DNA of 64,000 bases from JANNOG01 sp031398915 (GCA_031398915.1 JANNOG010000048.1:1-64000), one strand, 5' to 3'. Shown: positions 24,322-34,022, counted from the stretch's first letter. Notes: generated by a model from the sequence alone, not told the origin. Program-made: numbers and translations.

Positions 24322-25485
24322 TCAGATCGTCGCGCCGGCCTCACGCAGCGCGTCGACCACGGTTCTCGCCCGGGCCCGCCAGTCGTGTAGGGCGGCGTAC
24401 GCTCGCCGTCGATCCACGTCGATCGTCGTCGTGCCGGCCGCAATGGCCTCGACCGTTCGGTCGGCGAAGCCCTGAGGACTGTCGGCGACGTGGACGTCGG
24501 GCGATACCAGGGATCGGGCCGCGGGCAGGTCCGTCGAGACGACCGCCCGACCGGCGGCCAGATACTCCAGCGTCTTCAGCGGATAGCTGGCCCGATTGAA
24601 CGGGGAGTCCGCATACGGCGTGAGGCCCACGTCCATGATCCGGAGATAGGACGGCAGATCCTCGAACCGCTGTGGGCCCACCCATTCGACGTTCGATCGT
24701 GCGATCAGGGCCCGCCACCGGTCGTCCTGCGCGCCCGCGATGCGCGGACCGACCAGCAACAGGTTCACCCCACGAGCCGCAACCGCCTCCAACAGCCGGA
24801 GGTCCAGTCGATCCGACAGCTGACCGACCACTCCGGCGACCGGGGACACCGACCTGACTCCGGCCGCGCCGGCCGAGGCGTTCGTGGTGGCGTAGTGGTC
24901 GACGTCGCAGCCATTCGGCACGACGAGGATCCGGGCGCTGCCACCCAGCCACCGCTGGGTCAATGTCTCGGTGACCGCCATGACGACGTCACTGCCCGCG
25001 ACCTGAGCGGCTTCGGCGGCACGCAGCCGATCGGCGTCCATGTGGATCAGGTCCGCGCCCGCCACGAAGTCGTCGGTGGCGTAGTAGGCGCGTGGGCGCG
25101 CGGCCCAGCGGGCGGATCGCGGCTCGGGGGACGACACGAGCGTGGCCGCGGCGCGCCAACCCTGTCGTCGCAGCGCCCAACGGACCCAGACGTGTTCGTG
25201 GAGGGCTGCCGCGATGCGGATGCCGGGCCGTGACGGCGCCGCCGGCATGGACGTGGTCACGCGCACGATGCGTTCGGCCACCACACGGACCCGGGGAATC
25301 AGTGCCGTGTCTGCGCCTTTCCGGCGATCAGCGAGCCATGATTTCGGCGGATCCACCCAAAGGACGTTGAGGTGCTCGGACAGGCGGCGCGCCAGGTGGT
25401 AGTCGCTGCCGCGCACGTCGTCCCACGCCACGCCGGCGAGGTACACGAGCGCCGAGAGACCTGGCGCCGCGCCCGACTCAGCCAT
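24322..25485 (-). CDS. GT4-like glycosyltransferase
   Basis: A 387-residue GT-B enzyme, last gene of the minus-strand arm. Motifs include LVYLAGVAWDDVRGSDYHLA at the N-terminus, YYATDDFVAG, ILVVPNGCDVDHY, VGVVGQLSDRLD-like spacing (VAGVVGQLSDRLDLRLL), and the donor-site region FNRASYPLKTLEYLAAGRAVVST with the Glu of YPLKTLEY. It lacks a signal peptide, so it acts on the cytosolic face. The ATG at 25485 is chosen because it overlaps the DUF6492 stop by 8 bases; an upstream start at 25533 gives a basic, non-homologous extension. It converges on the DUF4082/TIM-barrel gene with a 19-base gap. Confidence 0.87.
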   Translation of the reverse strand: MAESGAAPGLSALVYLAGVAWDDVRGSDYHLARRLSEHLNVLWVDPPKSWLADRRKGADTALIPRVRVVAERIVRVTTSMPAAPSRPGIRIAAALHEHVWVRWALRRQGWRAAATLVSSPEPRSARWAARPRAYYATDDFVAGADLIHMDADRLRAAEAAQVAGSDVVMAVTETLTQRWLGGSARILVVPNGCDVDHYATTNASAGAAGVRSVSPVAGVVGQLSDRLDLRLLEAVAARGVNLLLVGPRIAGAQDDRWRALIARSNVEWVGPQRFEDLPSYLRIMDVGLTPYADSPFNRASYPLKTLEYLAAGRAVVSTDLPAARSLVSPDVHVADSPQGFADRTVEAIAAGTTTIDVDRRRAYAALHDWRARARTVVDALREAGATI

Positions 25486-26359
25486 TGGGAGAGGCAGTGG
25501 ACGCCGATTCGAGCACCGCTCGGCGTACCGCAAGATCCGTACCCGACTTGGCCGAGATCATCACGGCCACGTCGTCGACGGCCATGCCCGAGACGAAGTG
25601 TCGCGCCTCGACCTCGCTCAGCGGGGTCTCGTCCCAGTGGTTGAGGCAGAGCACCCGCGACGAGCGAGAAACCCCGTCGCGCTCGAGTACCTCGTCGACG
25701 AAAACGCCGTAGAGGATGAACTCGGAGAAGTGCAGGCAACTGGCGATGGCGTCGGTCCACCGCCGTCCGGTCGACTCCTCGATCCGTCGTTGCATCGCCC
25801 GGACCACGGCGGGCTGCCATACGGTGAACGAACTGACGTAGTCGGGCAGCGGAGCCGCAGCCTCCGGCAGGCCCAACAACCGGCGAGCGGCTGCGTGCCA
25901 CAACATGTGACGTGGGAGTCGCTCGTGGTCGACAGCGTCGTCCACCGCGTAGAAGTGGAGCCCCTCCTCGCGTTCGAACGTCCGGTGACTGGTGGGGCGG
26001 ACCAGGTACACGTCGGAGTCGGCGATGAGGACGACGTCGGCCTCACTGGACGCAGCCGCCGAGATCTTGAACAACTGTTGGGCGATCCAGCCGCGGACCG
26101 GCGGCCAGGGGCGTCGCAGATTGACCCATCCCTTCCACCCCGGAACGGGACGAAACGAGCGAGGCATGAGCGACGACGCCGGACGAACCTGACAGCGCGG
26201 CGATGCCACGGTGGTGAACAGGGGGACGTCCCAGTCGTCGACCAGCACGTGGTGGATCGTGTCGGGCGGGGTCTGGGCCAGCACCGAGCGGTGCAGGTCG
26301 GTGAACAGGTCGAAGTCGGGGGCGTAGCTGGGGGTGACCACAGCCATGGTGGCGCTCAT
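25478..26359 (-). CDS. DUF6492-like putative glycosyltransferase
   Basis: A 293-residue protein beginning MSATMAVVTPSYAPDFDLF, a start like that of GT-A enzymes. VVLIADSDVYLV (about residues 110-121) gives a DxD motif for metal and nucleotide-sugar binding. LHFSEFILYGVFVDEV and CLNHWDETPLS resemble DUF6492 family proteins, which are common in polysaccharide clusters but uncharacterised. Its start overlaps the Wzz-like stop by 4 bases (ATGA). Function as a glycosyltransferase is inference from the fold-like motifs and context. Confidence 0.75.
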   Translation of the reverse strand: MSATMAVVTPSYAPDFDLFTDLHRSVLAQTPPDTIHHVLVDDWDVPLFTTVASPRCQVRPASSLMPRSFRPVPGWKGWVNLRRPWPPVRGWIAQQLFKISAAASSEADVVLIADSDVYLVRPTSHRTFEREEGLHFYAVDDAVDHERLPRHMLWHAAARRLLGLPEAAAPLPDYVSSFTVWQPAVVRAMQRRIEESTGRRWTDAIASCLHFSEFILYGVFVDEVLERDGVSRSSRVLCLNHWDETPLSEVEARHFVSGMAVDDVAVMISAKSGTDLAVRRAVLESASTASPNG

Positions 26360-27294
26360 CGCGACACCGGGCTGGCGACAGGGGCGACCTCCGCGTCAGC
26401 AGTGGCGCCGGGATCCGCAGCGTCGGTAGCAGCGTCGCCAGCAGGCTTGGCAGCCGTGGCGGGCGCCTTGGTGGCAGCGTCGGCAGCGCTGCCGTCGGCC
26501 GGGTCGGTCGGTGCGGGTAGGCGGGGTGCCTGCACATGGGGAGCCGACGTGACGCCGCGTGCCGCAACGGTCGCCGGGGGTCGATCACCGCCTGGCCGAG
26601 GGGCCACCGGGTCGACCGTGGACTGCCAGGTCGGACCCGGTTTGGGTGCACGTTCGGCGCGGCGCTTGTCGAGGGCCTGCAGCACCGAGATGACGGTGAA
26701 CAGCAACACGCCACCGAGACCCACCACGGCGATGAGCGACCTCAATCTGCTGGACACCCGCTCGCGGGCATCCAGGGGGACCTCGACGGGCAAGGTCGTG
26801 ATCATGTAGGTGGGATTGACGCCCTGCGCTTCCTGGAGGGCCAGCAGTTCGTCGTTGACGGCCCTGCCGGCGATCTCGGCGGTCACGATCGCCTCGTCCG
26901 GGCTGTCGCCCACTCCGCGGATGTCGATGATCGGACTGGCGAAGCCGTACCGGGCGCTGGGTGCCACCTCGTAGCGGATGTCGGCGCCCTCGTCGCGGAG
27001 GAGTTCTCGGGTCTCGTCCGTGCTGACCCGGCGAGAGACGATGTTGATGACGACGGACGAGTCGAAACGCAGGAACGGATTGTCAGTGTCCACCTCGGCC
27101 AGCGACGGGTCCTCCCGGATCTCCGCCTCGGTGGGTGGTGCCGGGGGATTGACCAGGACGTAGCTGGCTGTCGCCTCGTACAGGGATGGAACGAAGAACG
27201 TCACGTACACCGAACCGGCGACTGTCAGGAGGACGACAGGGAGCAACGCCAAGCGATGGCGCCACACCGTTCTCCAGATGCTGAGCAGGTCCAT
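26356..27294 (-). CDS. Wzz-like polysaccharide chain-length/co-polymerase protein
   Basis: A 312-residue membrane protein that likely sets polymer length with the Wzy-like protein. It has one N-terminal membrane segment (about 14-35: RLALLPVVLLTVAGSVYVTFF) and a second at about 200-220 (SLIAVVGLGGVLLFTVISVL). The extracytoplasmic part between them has the Wzz-like YEATASYVLVNPP. The C-terminal ~90 residues are cytosolic and rich in Ala, Pro and basic residues. No Walker motifs are seen, so there is no fused BY-kinase. It follows the O-antigen ligase-like gene with a 4-base gap. Confidence 0.75.
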   Translation of the reverse strand: MDLLSIWRTVWRHRLALLPVVLLTVAGSVYVTFFVPSLYEATASYVLVNPPAPPTEAEIREDPSLAEVDTDNPFLRFDSSVVINIVSRRVSTDETRELLRDEGADIRYEVAPSARYGFASPIIDIRGVGDSPDEAIVTAEIAGRAVNDELLALQEAQGVNPTYMITTLPVEVPLDARERVSSRLRSLIAVVGLGGVLLFTVISVLQALDKRRAERAPKPGPTWQSTVDPVAPRPGGDRPPATVAARGVTSAPHVQAPRLPAPTDPADGSAADAATKAPATAAKPAGDAATDAADPGATADAEVAPVASPVSR

Positions 27295-27298
27295 GTTT

Positions 27299-28750
27299 CT
27301 AGGTCGTCCGTTCGTCGGGGGAGTACTGCGGAGCCGGGCTCGGTCGCGGAACGGCGCTGATCCAGGATGACACCGACCGGGAGCGTCGGGCGTCGGATTC
27401 GCGGCTGGCCATTCGCCAGCAGGCCGCTGCCAAGCCTGCGACGAGCGACTGCACCCCCAGGAACATCGGGAACGACCAGCTGTCGAAGGTTACCGAACCG
27501 ACGACCGCGGCCAGGGCGGAACCCATCACGGCAGCACTCAACATGCGAAGCGCGGGATCGTGGCTGCGTCGGCGGGCGACGGCGGCCGCGACCACAGGGG
27601 CCAGCAGATAGACGATCAAGGCAGCCAACCCGACGAGGCCCAGCTCGATGGCCGTCTTGAGGTACTGGTTGTCCAGGATCTCGTAGACATCGGCCGGGAA
27701 GAACGTGCCGCCGCCCTGTCCCAGCCACGGGAACAGCCTCACTCGATCCTCGACGAACGGGTAGTCGTCGACCCTGGTCGCGATGGACGCGTCGGCGGTC
27801 CCGGCGAGGAAGAACGACGTCAACGTGGTGATCAGGCCGGGTGTGGTGAGGAATACGCCCATGACGACGACCGGGACGAACGCCAATGCGACCACCCGGT
27901 GAATGGCCGGCATCAGCAGGACGAACACGGCGAAGGCGATGGCAGTGGTGAGGATGGCCGAGCGTGACACCGACGCAGGCACGGACAACCCGACCAGCGC
28001 CACCATGAACCATCGTCGATGAGCGCTGCGTTCGAGGTCGTGCATCGCCAGGTACACCGCCAGGGGCAGGACCATGGCGGCCACGACGCCCAGTTCGATG
28101 GGGTGAATGGCCGTACCCGCCACCCGGTTGAGGGCACCCCGGGAAATGATGCCGCTGTTCTCGAAGTTGACCTCGAAGCCCGGCAGCAGTCGCAGGATCC
28201 ACGTGACGTCCAGGCTCAACCAGAACTGCAGAGCCGCGACCACGCCACAGAACGCGCCACCCCACACCAGCGCCCGCAGCACGCGGTGAACGGAGGCGAC
28301 GTCGTTGAGGCATTCGCCGGCCAGGTGGACCACCCCGGTGACGGCCATGAGCTGCATCAGCCACCGATCGCCCGCCAGGGATTCGGCAGGAGTCATCTCG
28401 ATGAAGCTGTGCATGAACGCGTACGACAGCAACGAGGCACCCCAGAGCAGCGCCAGCGCCGTTCGTACGGGGTTGCGCCCGGCGTGGAAGTCGTGGAGGC
28501 CGAGGACGACAGCGAACCAGTAGACCCCGAACGAGAACATCGCCACCAGCGAGGCGACGTAACCGGCCGCGCCGATCGGGCCGAGGACCACGTCGGACGG
28601 GAAGACCATCAGGGTGACGATGAACGTCTGCACCAGCACGATCGCGTCGCGCGGTGAGAGCCGTCGGGCAGAGCGGGGAATGGCCGGCAGTTGATGCGGC
28701 CGGCTCGCTGGTCGTCCGTTCGGCGTGACAGCGGGGATCAGGGTCGTCAC
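27299..28750 (-). CDS. O-antigen polymerase/ligase-like membrane protein (Wzy/WaaL family)
   Basis: A 483-residue polytopic protein with about 11-12 membrane helices. The large loop before the last helices contains SIATRVDDYPFVEDRVRLFPWLGQGGGTF and DNQYLKTAIELGLVG, the pattern of the Wzy_C/O-antigen ligase family. It would polymerise or ligate repeat units on the outer face of the membrane. The GTG at 28750 is chosen because it overlaps the upstream TGA (GTGA); an in-frame start at 28783 would overlap further. Co-transcribed with the GT2 upstream and Wzz-like gene downstream. Confidence 0.85.
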   Translation of the reverse strand: MTTLIPAVTPNGRPASRPHQLPAIPRSARRLSPRDAIVLVQTFIVTLMVFPSDVVLGPIGAAGYVASLVAMFSFGVYWFAVVLGLHDFHAGRNPVRTALALLWGASLLSYAFMHSFIEMTPAESLAGDRWLMQLMAVTGVVHLAGECLNDVASVHRVLRALVWGGAFCGVVAALQFWLSLDVTWILRLLPGFEVNFENSGIISRGALNRVAGTAIHPIELGVVAAMVLPLAVYLAMHDLERSAHRRWFMVALVGLSVPASVSRSAILTTAIAFAVFVLLMPAIHRVVALAFVPVVVMGVFLTTPGLITTLTSFFLAGTADASIATRVDDYPFVEDRVRLFPWLGQGGGTFFPADVYEILDNQYLKTAIELGLVGLAALIVYLLAPVVAAAVARRRSHDPALRMLSAAVMGSALAAVVGSVTFDSWSFPMFLGVQSLVAGLAAACWRMASRESDARRSRSVSSWISAVPRPSPAPQYSPDERTT

Positions 28751-29601
28751 GAGGCAACCCGCGAGGTCTCGTCGCGTTCCCACGTCCCGTGTGCCGCTCG
28801 CGCCGCGCTCGCCCGGGCCGCGAGCGCGTAGCCGACGAACACGGCGGCATCGACTGCCGCGCCCGGCCCGCCCAGCGCCGACCTGACCACCCCGCGCAGG
28901 GTGGAGGTTGCCGCGACTGGTGGTTCGGCGGAGTCGCCGCCGGGCTGGTGCTTGCCCCGCTGGGCGCGACGCAGGATGCCGAGCAGGCTCTGCGGCGTCG
29001 TGGGAATGCGGACCACGGCCGGTTCGGCGTCGACGATGACGATTTCGTCGCGTGCGAACAGCCGGTCCACGAACAGGTCGTCGCCGACCACGTCAGGCCA
29101 GTCGGCGAAGCGGGACCTGCCCTGCTCGGACATCGCGTACACCCCCGCGCCCCACAGTGCCGACATCAGTGAGGGCACCCGAGAGCGAGCGGTGTAGTAC
29201 CGGCGGACGGACCAGCTCGCGCCGTCGACGAGATAGCGCAGCGGTGGTCGCCCGGCCAACTCGGCACCGGTCCGCAGCCGGTCGGCAACTGCCAGGACTG
29301 CGGCGCCGCTCAGTTCGATGTCCGCGTCCAGGTATACCCGGGGGAACACTGTGGCGTGACGGTCCCCGAGGCGCAGCGCCACGATCTTCGAGGCGGTGTC
29401 GGTCTCGACGACGGTCACCGGCCACCGCGGTGACGACAGGGACCGCGCCAGGGCTGCCGTGTCGTCCGAACATCCGTTGCAGGCCACGACGACGTCGAGG
29501 CTGTTCGCGGGGGCACCCACGGTGAGCGCGCGCAGACAGCGCTCGATGACGGCCGCCTCGTTGTGCGCCGGGATCACGACGGAGGCGCGCAACCCGGTCA
29601 C
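28747..29601 (-). CDS. GT2-family glycosyltransferase
   Basis: A 284-residue GT-A enzyme starting with GTG in an overlap (GTGA) with the upstream fusion gene. It has SVVIPAHNEAAVIERCLRAL, VVVACNGCSDDTAALA, VYLDADIEL (DxD motif) and GDDLFVDRLF (likely catalytic-base region). A basic C-terminal region with QRGKHQPGGDS and a weakly hydrophobic end follow. It adds a sugar to the lipid-linked intermediate on the cytosolic face. The frame is open to 29982, but that part is antisense-like overlap with the fusion gene. Confidence 0.88.
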   Translation of the reverse strand: MTGLRASVVIPAHNEAAVIERCLRALTVGAPANSLDVVVACNGCSDDTAALARSLSSPRWPVTVVETDTASKIVALRLGDRHATVFPRVYLDADIELSGAAVLAVADRLRTGAELAGRPPLRYLVDGASWSVRRYYTARSRVPSLMSALWGAGVYAMSEQGRSRFADWPDVVGDDLFVDRLFARDEIVIVDAEPAVVRIPTTPQSLLGILRRAQRGKHQPGGDSAEPPVAATSTLRGVVRSALGGPGAAVDAAVFVGYALAARASAARAAHGTWERDETSRVAS

Positions 29602-31457
29602 GATTCGCTCCCGATCGGACGTTCCCGTCGAGTGGTCTGCGTCGGACGGCCGAGCCGCGCGGCGACCGCAGGGTCTGCCAGAGCGCGCAGGGCCAGGCGC
29701 GAGGCCCGGCGATGGATCCGCAGCAGGCACTGCACAGCCACGGCCGCCCGGAACACAGCGGTGACGAAGGCCGAGTTGTAGGCGGCGACGTAGCGGACCC
29801 GGTTGACGGTGAGCAGCGCGGCGAGGCGATCGGAGGTGCCCGAGGCACCCTGCTGATGGACGACGACGGCGGTGGGCACATGGCGCACCCCGAATCCCGC
29901 GTCGCGGGCGCGCCGACAGAAGTCCGTCTCCTCGGAGTAGAGGAAGTAGCCCTCGTCCCAGTCCCCGACGACGTCGGCGCACGTCGCGGAGACCAGCAGG
30001 GCAGCACCGGTGGCCCAGTCGACGTCGCCGCCCCGACGATATGCAGCCCGGTCGTACACCATCTCGGCAGCCCAGCCGGGGCGCGCTCGGACACGGCCGC
30101 CCAGCAGGGCGTCGCCCAACGCGCGAAGCGGGGTCGGTTCTCGTCGCAGCGACGGATACACCTCGCCGTCACGGTCGAGGATGGTCGGCACCGCTACTCC
30201 GGCAGCCGCCGCGCCCGCCAGGAGGGCCTCGACGCAGCCCGGGCGGACCGTGACATCCGGATTGAGGATCAGCAACCAGGCATCCGGTGCGGTGTGGGCC
30301 CGCGCCAGGTTGATCCCGGCGGCGTACCCACCGTTGATCGGGCTCTGCACCACGTGCAACCGAGGCCCCTGCGGATCGACCCACTGGCGGGCCAGGGCCA
30401 CCGTCGCGTCGACGGAGCCGTTGTCGACGATGACGAGATCGCTGACCGGGGTGTCACGCAGTGACGTCAACAGGCCCGGCAGCTCATCGGCACTGTTGTA
30501 CGTGACCACGAGGGCCGTACAGGTCGTCGGGGGAGTCTGAGCGGTTGTGGCGGGGGCCGCAGGAACCGCACGCGAGTCGAGAGTGAGCCGCGCGAAGGCA
30601 CGTGGGCCCTGAACCAGGTACCGGCGAGCGAGGCGACGGGGTTCGATCGCCAGCCGGTAGGCCCACTCCAAGCCGTGATCCTGCATCCATCCCGGGGCCC
30701 GGGACACGGTCCCTGCGATGAAGTCGGCGGCGGCGCCGAAGGCGAGCAGCACACGGGCGCCCGTCGCCGCCCCGTACTGAGCGATCCAGCGTTCCTGACG
30801 AGGCTTGCCCAGACCGACGACCAGCACGTCGACGCGGTGCTCGCGGACGGTTCGCGCCCACCGCCGCGAGGCCTGCGGATCGAGGACGTCCTCGCGCGTC
30901 GGGGCCCAGTAGCCGGCGACATCGAGAGACGGGTACTGCTCGCGGAGGGCGCGATCCAGCAGCTGGTGGGCGGGTTCGGTGCCGCCGAAGAACCCGATGC
31001 GTGCCCCGGTCCGGGCACAGTCGGCGAGCATTGCGGGCAGGAGGTCGGCGCCGGTCAATCGGGGGTAGCTGCGTCCGGTCAACACCTTGGTCCGCCAGAC
31101 CAGCGGCGCGCCGTCCAGCAGGACCAGCCACTCGACCGGCAGCTGGTCGCCGGTCGGGTCGGCGCCAGCCCCGACGGTGGCGGCCGGATCCGTGCCGCGC
31201 CCGAAGTGGTGGATGTGATCGAGATTCGACGACGCCACGGCCAGCGGGCGGTGACCGGCCGGCTGGTCACCGTTCAACCTGTCCCTGACCAGGGCCAACG
31301 CTTCATGGGCGTGCGCCAGGTGGCTCATCGTCCCGCCGAGGCGCAGCCTCGGCAGCGATGCAACCGACAGCGTCTCCCGCTGTGGACCTCGGCGGATCGG
31401 CGCTGTGGTGGTCGGCTCCGTGGTGGTCGGCTCTGTGGTCTTCGGCTTCGTACTCAT
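29598..31457 (-). CDS. Bifunctional WecG/TagA/CpsF plus GT2 (rhamnosyltransferase-like) glycosyltransferase fusion
   Basis: A 619-residue protein with two glycosyltransferase domains. After a Thr-rich start (residues 8-21), residues ~60-300 match the WecG/TagA/CpsF (GT26) family: LAVASSNLDHIHHF, DGAPLVW, RLTGADLLPAML, IGFFGGTEPAHQLL, VLVVGLGKPRQERWI, LAFGAAADFIAG. Residues ~320-600 form a GT2 domain: LVVTYNSADELPGLL, VIVDNGSVDATVALA, LLILNPDVTVRPG, YFLYSEETDFCRRA. The two steps may add consecutive sugars. The ATG at 31457 overlaps the upstream TGA (ATGA); a longer frame to 32201 is an antisense-like shadow. Both domains look intact. Confidence 0.88.
   Translation of the reverse strand: MSTKPKTTEPTTTEPTTTAPIRRGPQRETLSVASLPRLRLGGTMSHLAHAHEALALVRDRLNGDQPAGHRPLAVASSNLDHIHHFGRGTDPAATVGAGADPTGDQLPVEWLVLLDGAPLVWRTKVLTGRSYPRLTGADLLPAMLADCARTGARIGFFGGTEPAHQLLDRALREQYPSLDVAGYWAPTREDVLDPQASRRWARTVREHRVDVLVVGLGKPRQERWIAQYGAATGARVLLAFGAAADFIAGTVSRAPGWMQDHGLEWAYRLAIEPRRLARRYLVQGPRAFARLTLDSRAVPAAPATTAQTPPTTCTALVVTYNSADELPGLLTSLRDTPVSDLVIVDNGSVDATVALARQWVDPQGPRLHVVQSPINGGYAAGINLARAHTAPDAWLLILNPDVTVRPGCVEALLAGAAAAGVAVPTILDRDGEVYPSLRREPTPLRALGDALLGGRVRARPGWAAEMVYDRAAYRRGGDVDWATGAALLVSATCADVVGDWDEGYFLYSEETDFCRRARDAGFGVRHVPTAVVVHQQGASGTSDRLAALLTVNRVRYVAAYNSAFVTAVFRAAVAVQCLLRIHRRASRLALRALADPAVAARLGRPTQTTRRERPIGSES
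31405..31448 (-). repeat. 15-bp coding repeat at the start of the GT fusion
   Basis: On the plus strand GTGGTGGTCGGCTCC (31405-31419) is repeated with one change at 31420-31434 and partly to 31448. On the coding strand it encodes TTEPT-type repeats close to the N-terminus. It may vary in copy number without breaking the frame. Confidence 0.7.
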
Positions 31458-32461
31458 CGGATCACCGCCGGAGACCAGGCCTCGGGTACCAGCACCTCGG
31501 CGGGGGAGTCGTCGTCCAGATCCAGCTGCCAGATGTCGGTCACGGCCGCCTCCGAGCCGCTGCGGGGTAGGCCGTAGACGATCCGACCGTCGTCCAGCCA
31601 CTCGACCTGGTCGTCGACACTGCGATCCTCGGCGAGCATGCGTTCGGTTCCACCGGCTATGTCGTAGACGGCCAGGCGCCATTGACCGGCCGGAGCACCG
31701 GAGCGCTTCTTGTAGACGATCCGGGTGCCGTCCGGCGACAACGACGGACACTCGGCGTCGGTCCGGATGGTGTCCAGACGTCGCTCGGACAGGCTGCCGT
31801 GGACCAGCCATGTGGTGCCACCGGAGGCCGCCGTGGCATAGAACGCGTCGTCGTCGGCGAAGGTGACCCCCCAGATGTTGCGATCGGCGGCGGTGTTGCG
31901 CTCGCCGTCGACGTACAGCTCGAAATCCTCGATGTTGCCGTACGAGTCTCCCGCGGCCCGTGACACGACGGTCTCGGTCGAGAACCCCACGCTGAGGTAG
32001 GAGTGGCCGGTGACGAAGGTCGTCGTGGCTGCCAGTGCTCCGTCGGGCGACAATCGTGCCCGGCTGGGCAGTCCGGTCAGCGGCAGTTCGCGAGCCACCT
32101 CGAAGTCGGCCGTGAGGACGAACGTCTTGTACGTCGTCACGGCACCTCGGTCGGCCGCCAGGCACAGTCCGGCCGTCGCCGTGGCGAAGACCCGCTCGCA
32201 CGAGGTATCGGTGACGGCGCGGGGCCCCGCCGGGTCTGCCAGATCGACCACCGCGACTCGGCCGTAATTCGCGTCGAGTGAGGTGCTCCGGAACACGATG
32301 CGCGGGACGTCACCGATGGCCGCCAGATCTGTGACGGTGTCAGGAGCCGGTGCCGTGGCAGCGATGGCCCGCTGCTCACCGACCCGGTACACCAGGTACG
32401 CCGCCGACGCGGCGACCACGACGGCCGACGCGATGACGACGACGACGACCCGCGAGTTCAT
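31454..32461 (-). CDS. Membrane-anchored TolB-like beta-propeller protein
   Basis: A 335-residue protein with one N-terminal membrane segment (MNSRVVVVVIASAVVVAASAAYLVYRV), then an extracytoplasmic domain with WD40/PD40-type repeats: SRARLSPDGALAATT, CPSLSPDGTRIVYKKRSG, WLDDGRIVYGLPRSG. Such TolB-like propellers bind proteins or glycans; the role in this locus is unknown. It overlaps the MFS gene stop and the fusion gene start by ATGA at each end, so it is a true operon member. Confidence 0.8.
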   Translation of the reverse strand: MNSRVVVVVIASAVVVAASAAYLVYRVGEQRAIAATAPAPDTVTDLAAIGDVPRIVFRSTSLDANYGRVAVVDLADPAGPRAVTDTSCERVFATATAGLCLAADRGAVTTYKTFVLTADFEVARELPLTGLPSRARLSPDGALAATTTFVTGHSYLSVGFSTETVVSRAAGDSYGNIEDFELYVDGERNTAADRNIWGVTFADDDAFYATAASGGTTWLVHGSLSERRLDTIRTDAECPSLSPDGTRIVYKKRSGAPAGQWRLAVYDIAGGTERMLAEDRSVDDQVEWLDDGRIVYGLPRSGSEAAVTDIWQLDLDDDSPAEVLVPEAWSPAVIR

Positions 32462-33843
32462 CGCCCACCCACCCGATCGAGATCGCGGTCGAGATCGCGG
32501 GTGACTCGCGGCTCGTAGAGCAGTCTGGCCGCGACCGGGATGGCGACGATCAAGCCGATCCCGACGACCAGAACGGCCGTGTCGCGGCTGGAGAGCGTCC
32601 ACACCAGGCCGAACACCAGTGAGGAGATTGCCCGCGACAGCGCGGTCGCCGTCTGGGCGGCGGCGATGCCCGTGGCACGAACGCCGGGCTCGACGATCTG
32701 CCCGGCGGCCGCCGCCAGCACACCGTCGGTCGAGGCGTAGTACACGCCCAGGAAGAACAGCGCGAACACCGTGACGACAGCGCCACTGAGGGGTCCGCTG
32801 GCACAGAGGTAGGCCCCCAGCAGGACGACGTGACCGGCGACGAACACGCGCTTGCGGCCGATTCGGTCGGCGAGTCGCCCCATCGGCACCGCCAGCAGCA
32901 GATACGTCAGGCTGGTCCCGACGTAGAGCATGGGGAACCACTGGGCGGCGAATCCGTCGCGTCGCTGGAGGGCGAGATACAGGAATCCGTCGCCGATCGT
33001 GACCAGGCCCAGCAGGGCGGCCGCGGCGATGAGTCTGCCCAGTCGACGGTCGAGGAGTCGGCGAAACCTGGGGCGCTCGGGCCGTGGCACGGGCACCGGG
33101 TGAGCGGAGTCAGAATGCTGCGAGTCGGGGGGGACCGCGCGGCGCAGTCGGATGTCGGGCACGAGCACGCCCAGCACGACGACGCCGAGTACGGCGAAGC
33201 CGAACGACAGCACGAACACCACGTCGTATCCCAGTGGGATGGCGGCCAGCACGGCGAAGGCGATGAGCGGCCCGAGGAGTGCGCCGATCGTGTCCATCGA
33301 CCGGTGGACGCCGAACGAGCGGCCCAGGTTCTCGGGTGGGCTGGCCGCTGTGATCAGCGCGTCGCGCGGAGCGGTCCGGATTCCCTTGCCCAGCCGGTCG
33401 ACGGTGACCACGCCGATGAGCGCCGCGACCCCGGCTGCGGGGAGGAGGGCGGCGCGGCTGATCGCCGACAGCGCGTATCCCGTGAAAGCCACCCACTTGG
33501 GTCGATCGTGCCGGTCCGACAGCCATCCCCCGAACAGCCGAACCGCGGCACTCATCCCGACGTACAGAGCGTCGACCACGCCATAGGCGAACGGGGTGAG
33601 TCCCAGGACGACGGTGACGTACAGCGGGAGGACAGCGGCGACCGACTCCGACGAGATGTCGGTGAGCAGGCTGACCAGACCGAGCAGCACCACTGTTCCG
33701 GCAACCCGGCGACGCACCCGCCCTGACCCACCGCGTGGGCCGTTGAGCTGCGCCGACGTGTCAAGGGACCCGTCGCCGCCGCCGTGTGGGTCGCCGGCGC
33801 CCGCGACCTCGTCGGCAGGCGTGGCGCGGACGGTCACATACAT
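32458..33843 (-). CDS. Major facilitator superfamily transporter
   Basis: A 461-residue MFS protein with about 12 membrane helices and a 45-residue polar N-terminus. The signature loop after helix 2 is VRLFGGWLSDRHDRPKW, a second MFS motif is GRLADRIGRKRVF, and DRLGKGIRTAPRDALIT follows helix 4. The substrate is not evident. The ATG at 33843 is chosen for the GAGGAG site about 6 bases upstream; the frame is open to 33972. It heads the minus-strand arm (MFS to GT4, 24.3-33.8 kb), all linked by overlaps or very short gaps, and is divergent from the nucleotidyltransferase gene. Confidence 0.88.
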   Translation of the reverse strand: MYVTVRATPADEVAGAGDPHGGGDGSLDTSAQLNGPRGGSGRVRRRVAGTVVLLGLVSLLTDISSESVAAVLPLYVTVVLGLTPFAYGVVDALYVGMSAAVRLFGGWLSDRHDRPKWVAFTGYALSAISRAALLPAAGVAALIGVVTVDRLGKGIRTAPRDALITAASPPENLGRSFGVHRSMDTIGALLGPLIAFAVLAAIPLGYDVVFVLSFGFAVLGVVVLGVLVPDIRLRRAVPPDSQHSDSAHPVPVPRPERPRFRRLLDRRLGRLIAAAALLGLVTIGDGFLYLALQRRDGFAAQWFPMLYVGTSLTYLLLAVPMGRLADRIGRKRVFVAGHVVLLGAYLCASGPLSGAVVTVFALFFLGVYYASTDGVLAAAAGQIVEPGVRATGIAAAQTATALSRAISSLVFGLVWTLSSRDTAVLVVGIGLIVAIPVAARLLYEPRVTRDLDRDLDRVGGR

Positions 33844-34022
33844 CCCAACTCCTCGTTGCGGGCGACTCCTCGCCCGGGCGGCGGCACCCGTCAGGACAAC
33901 GGTAGGCCGGTGACGGGTGGGTGTGGGACCGAACGGGCGAACCACCCCCGAGATCATCGGCACATCGCCCATCTGGATTGACTCGGCTGTCGCGCCATGA
34001 TCCAGGTGCGGATGATGCGAGC

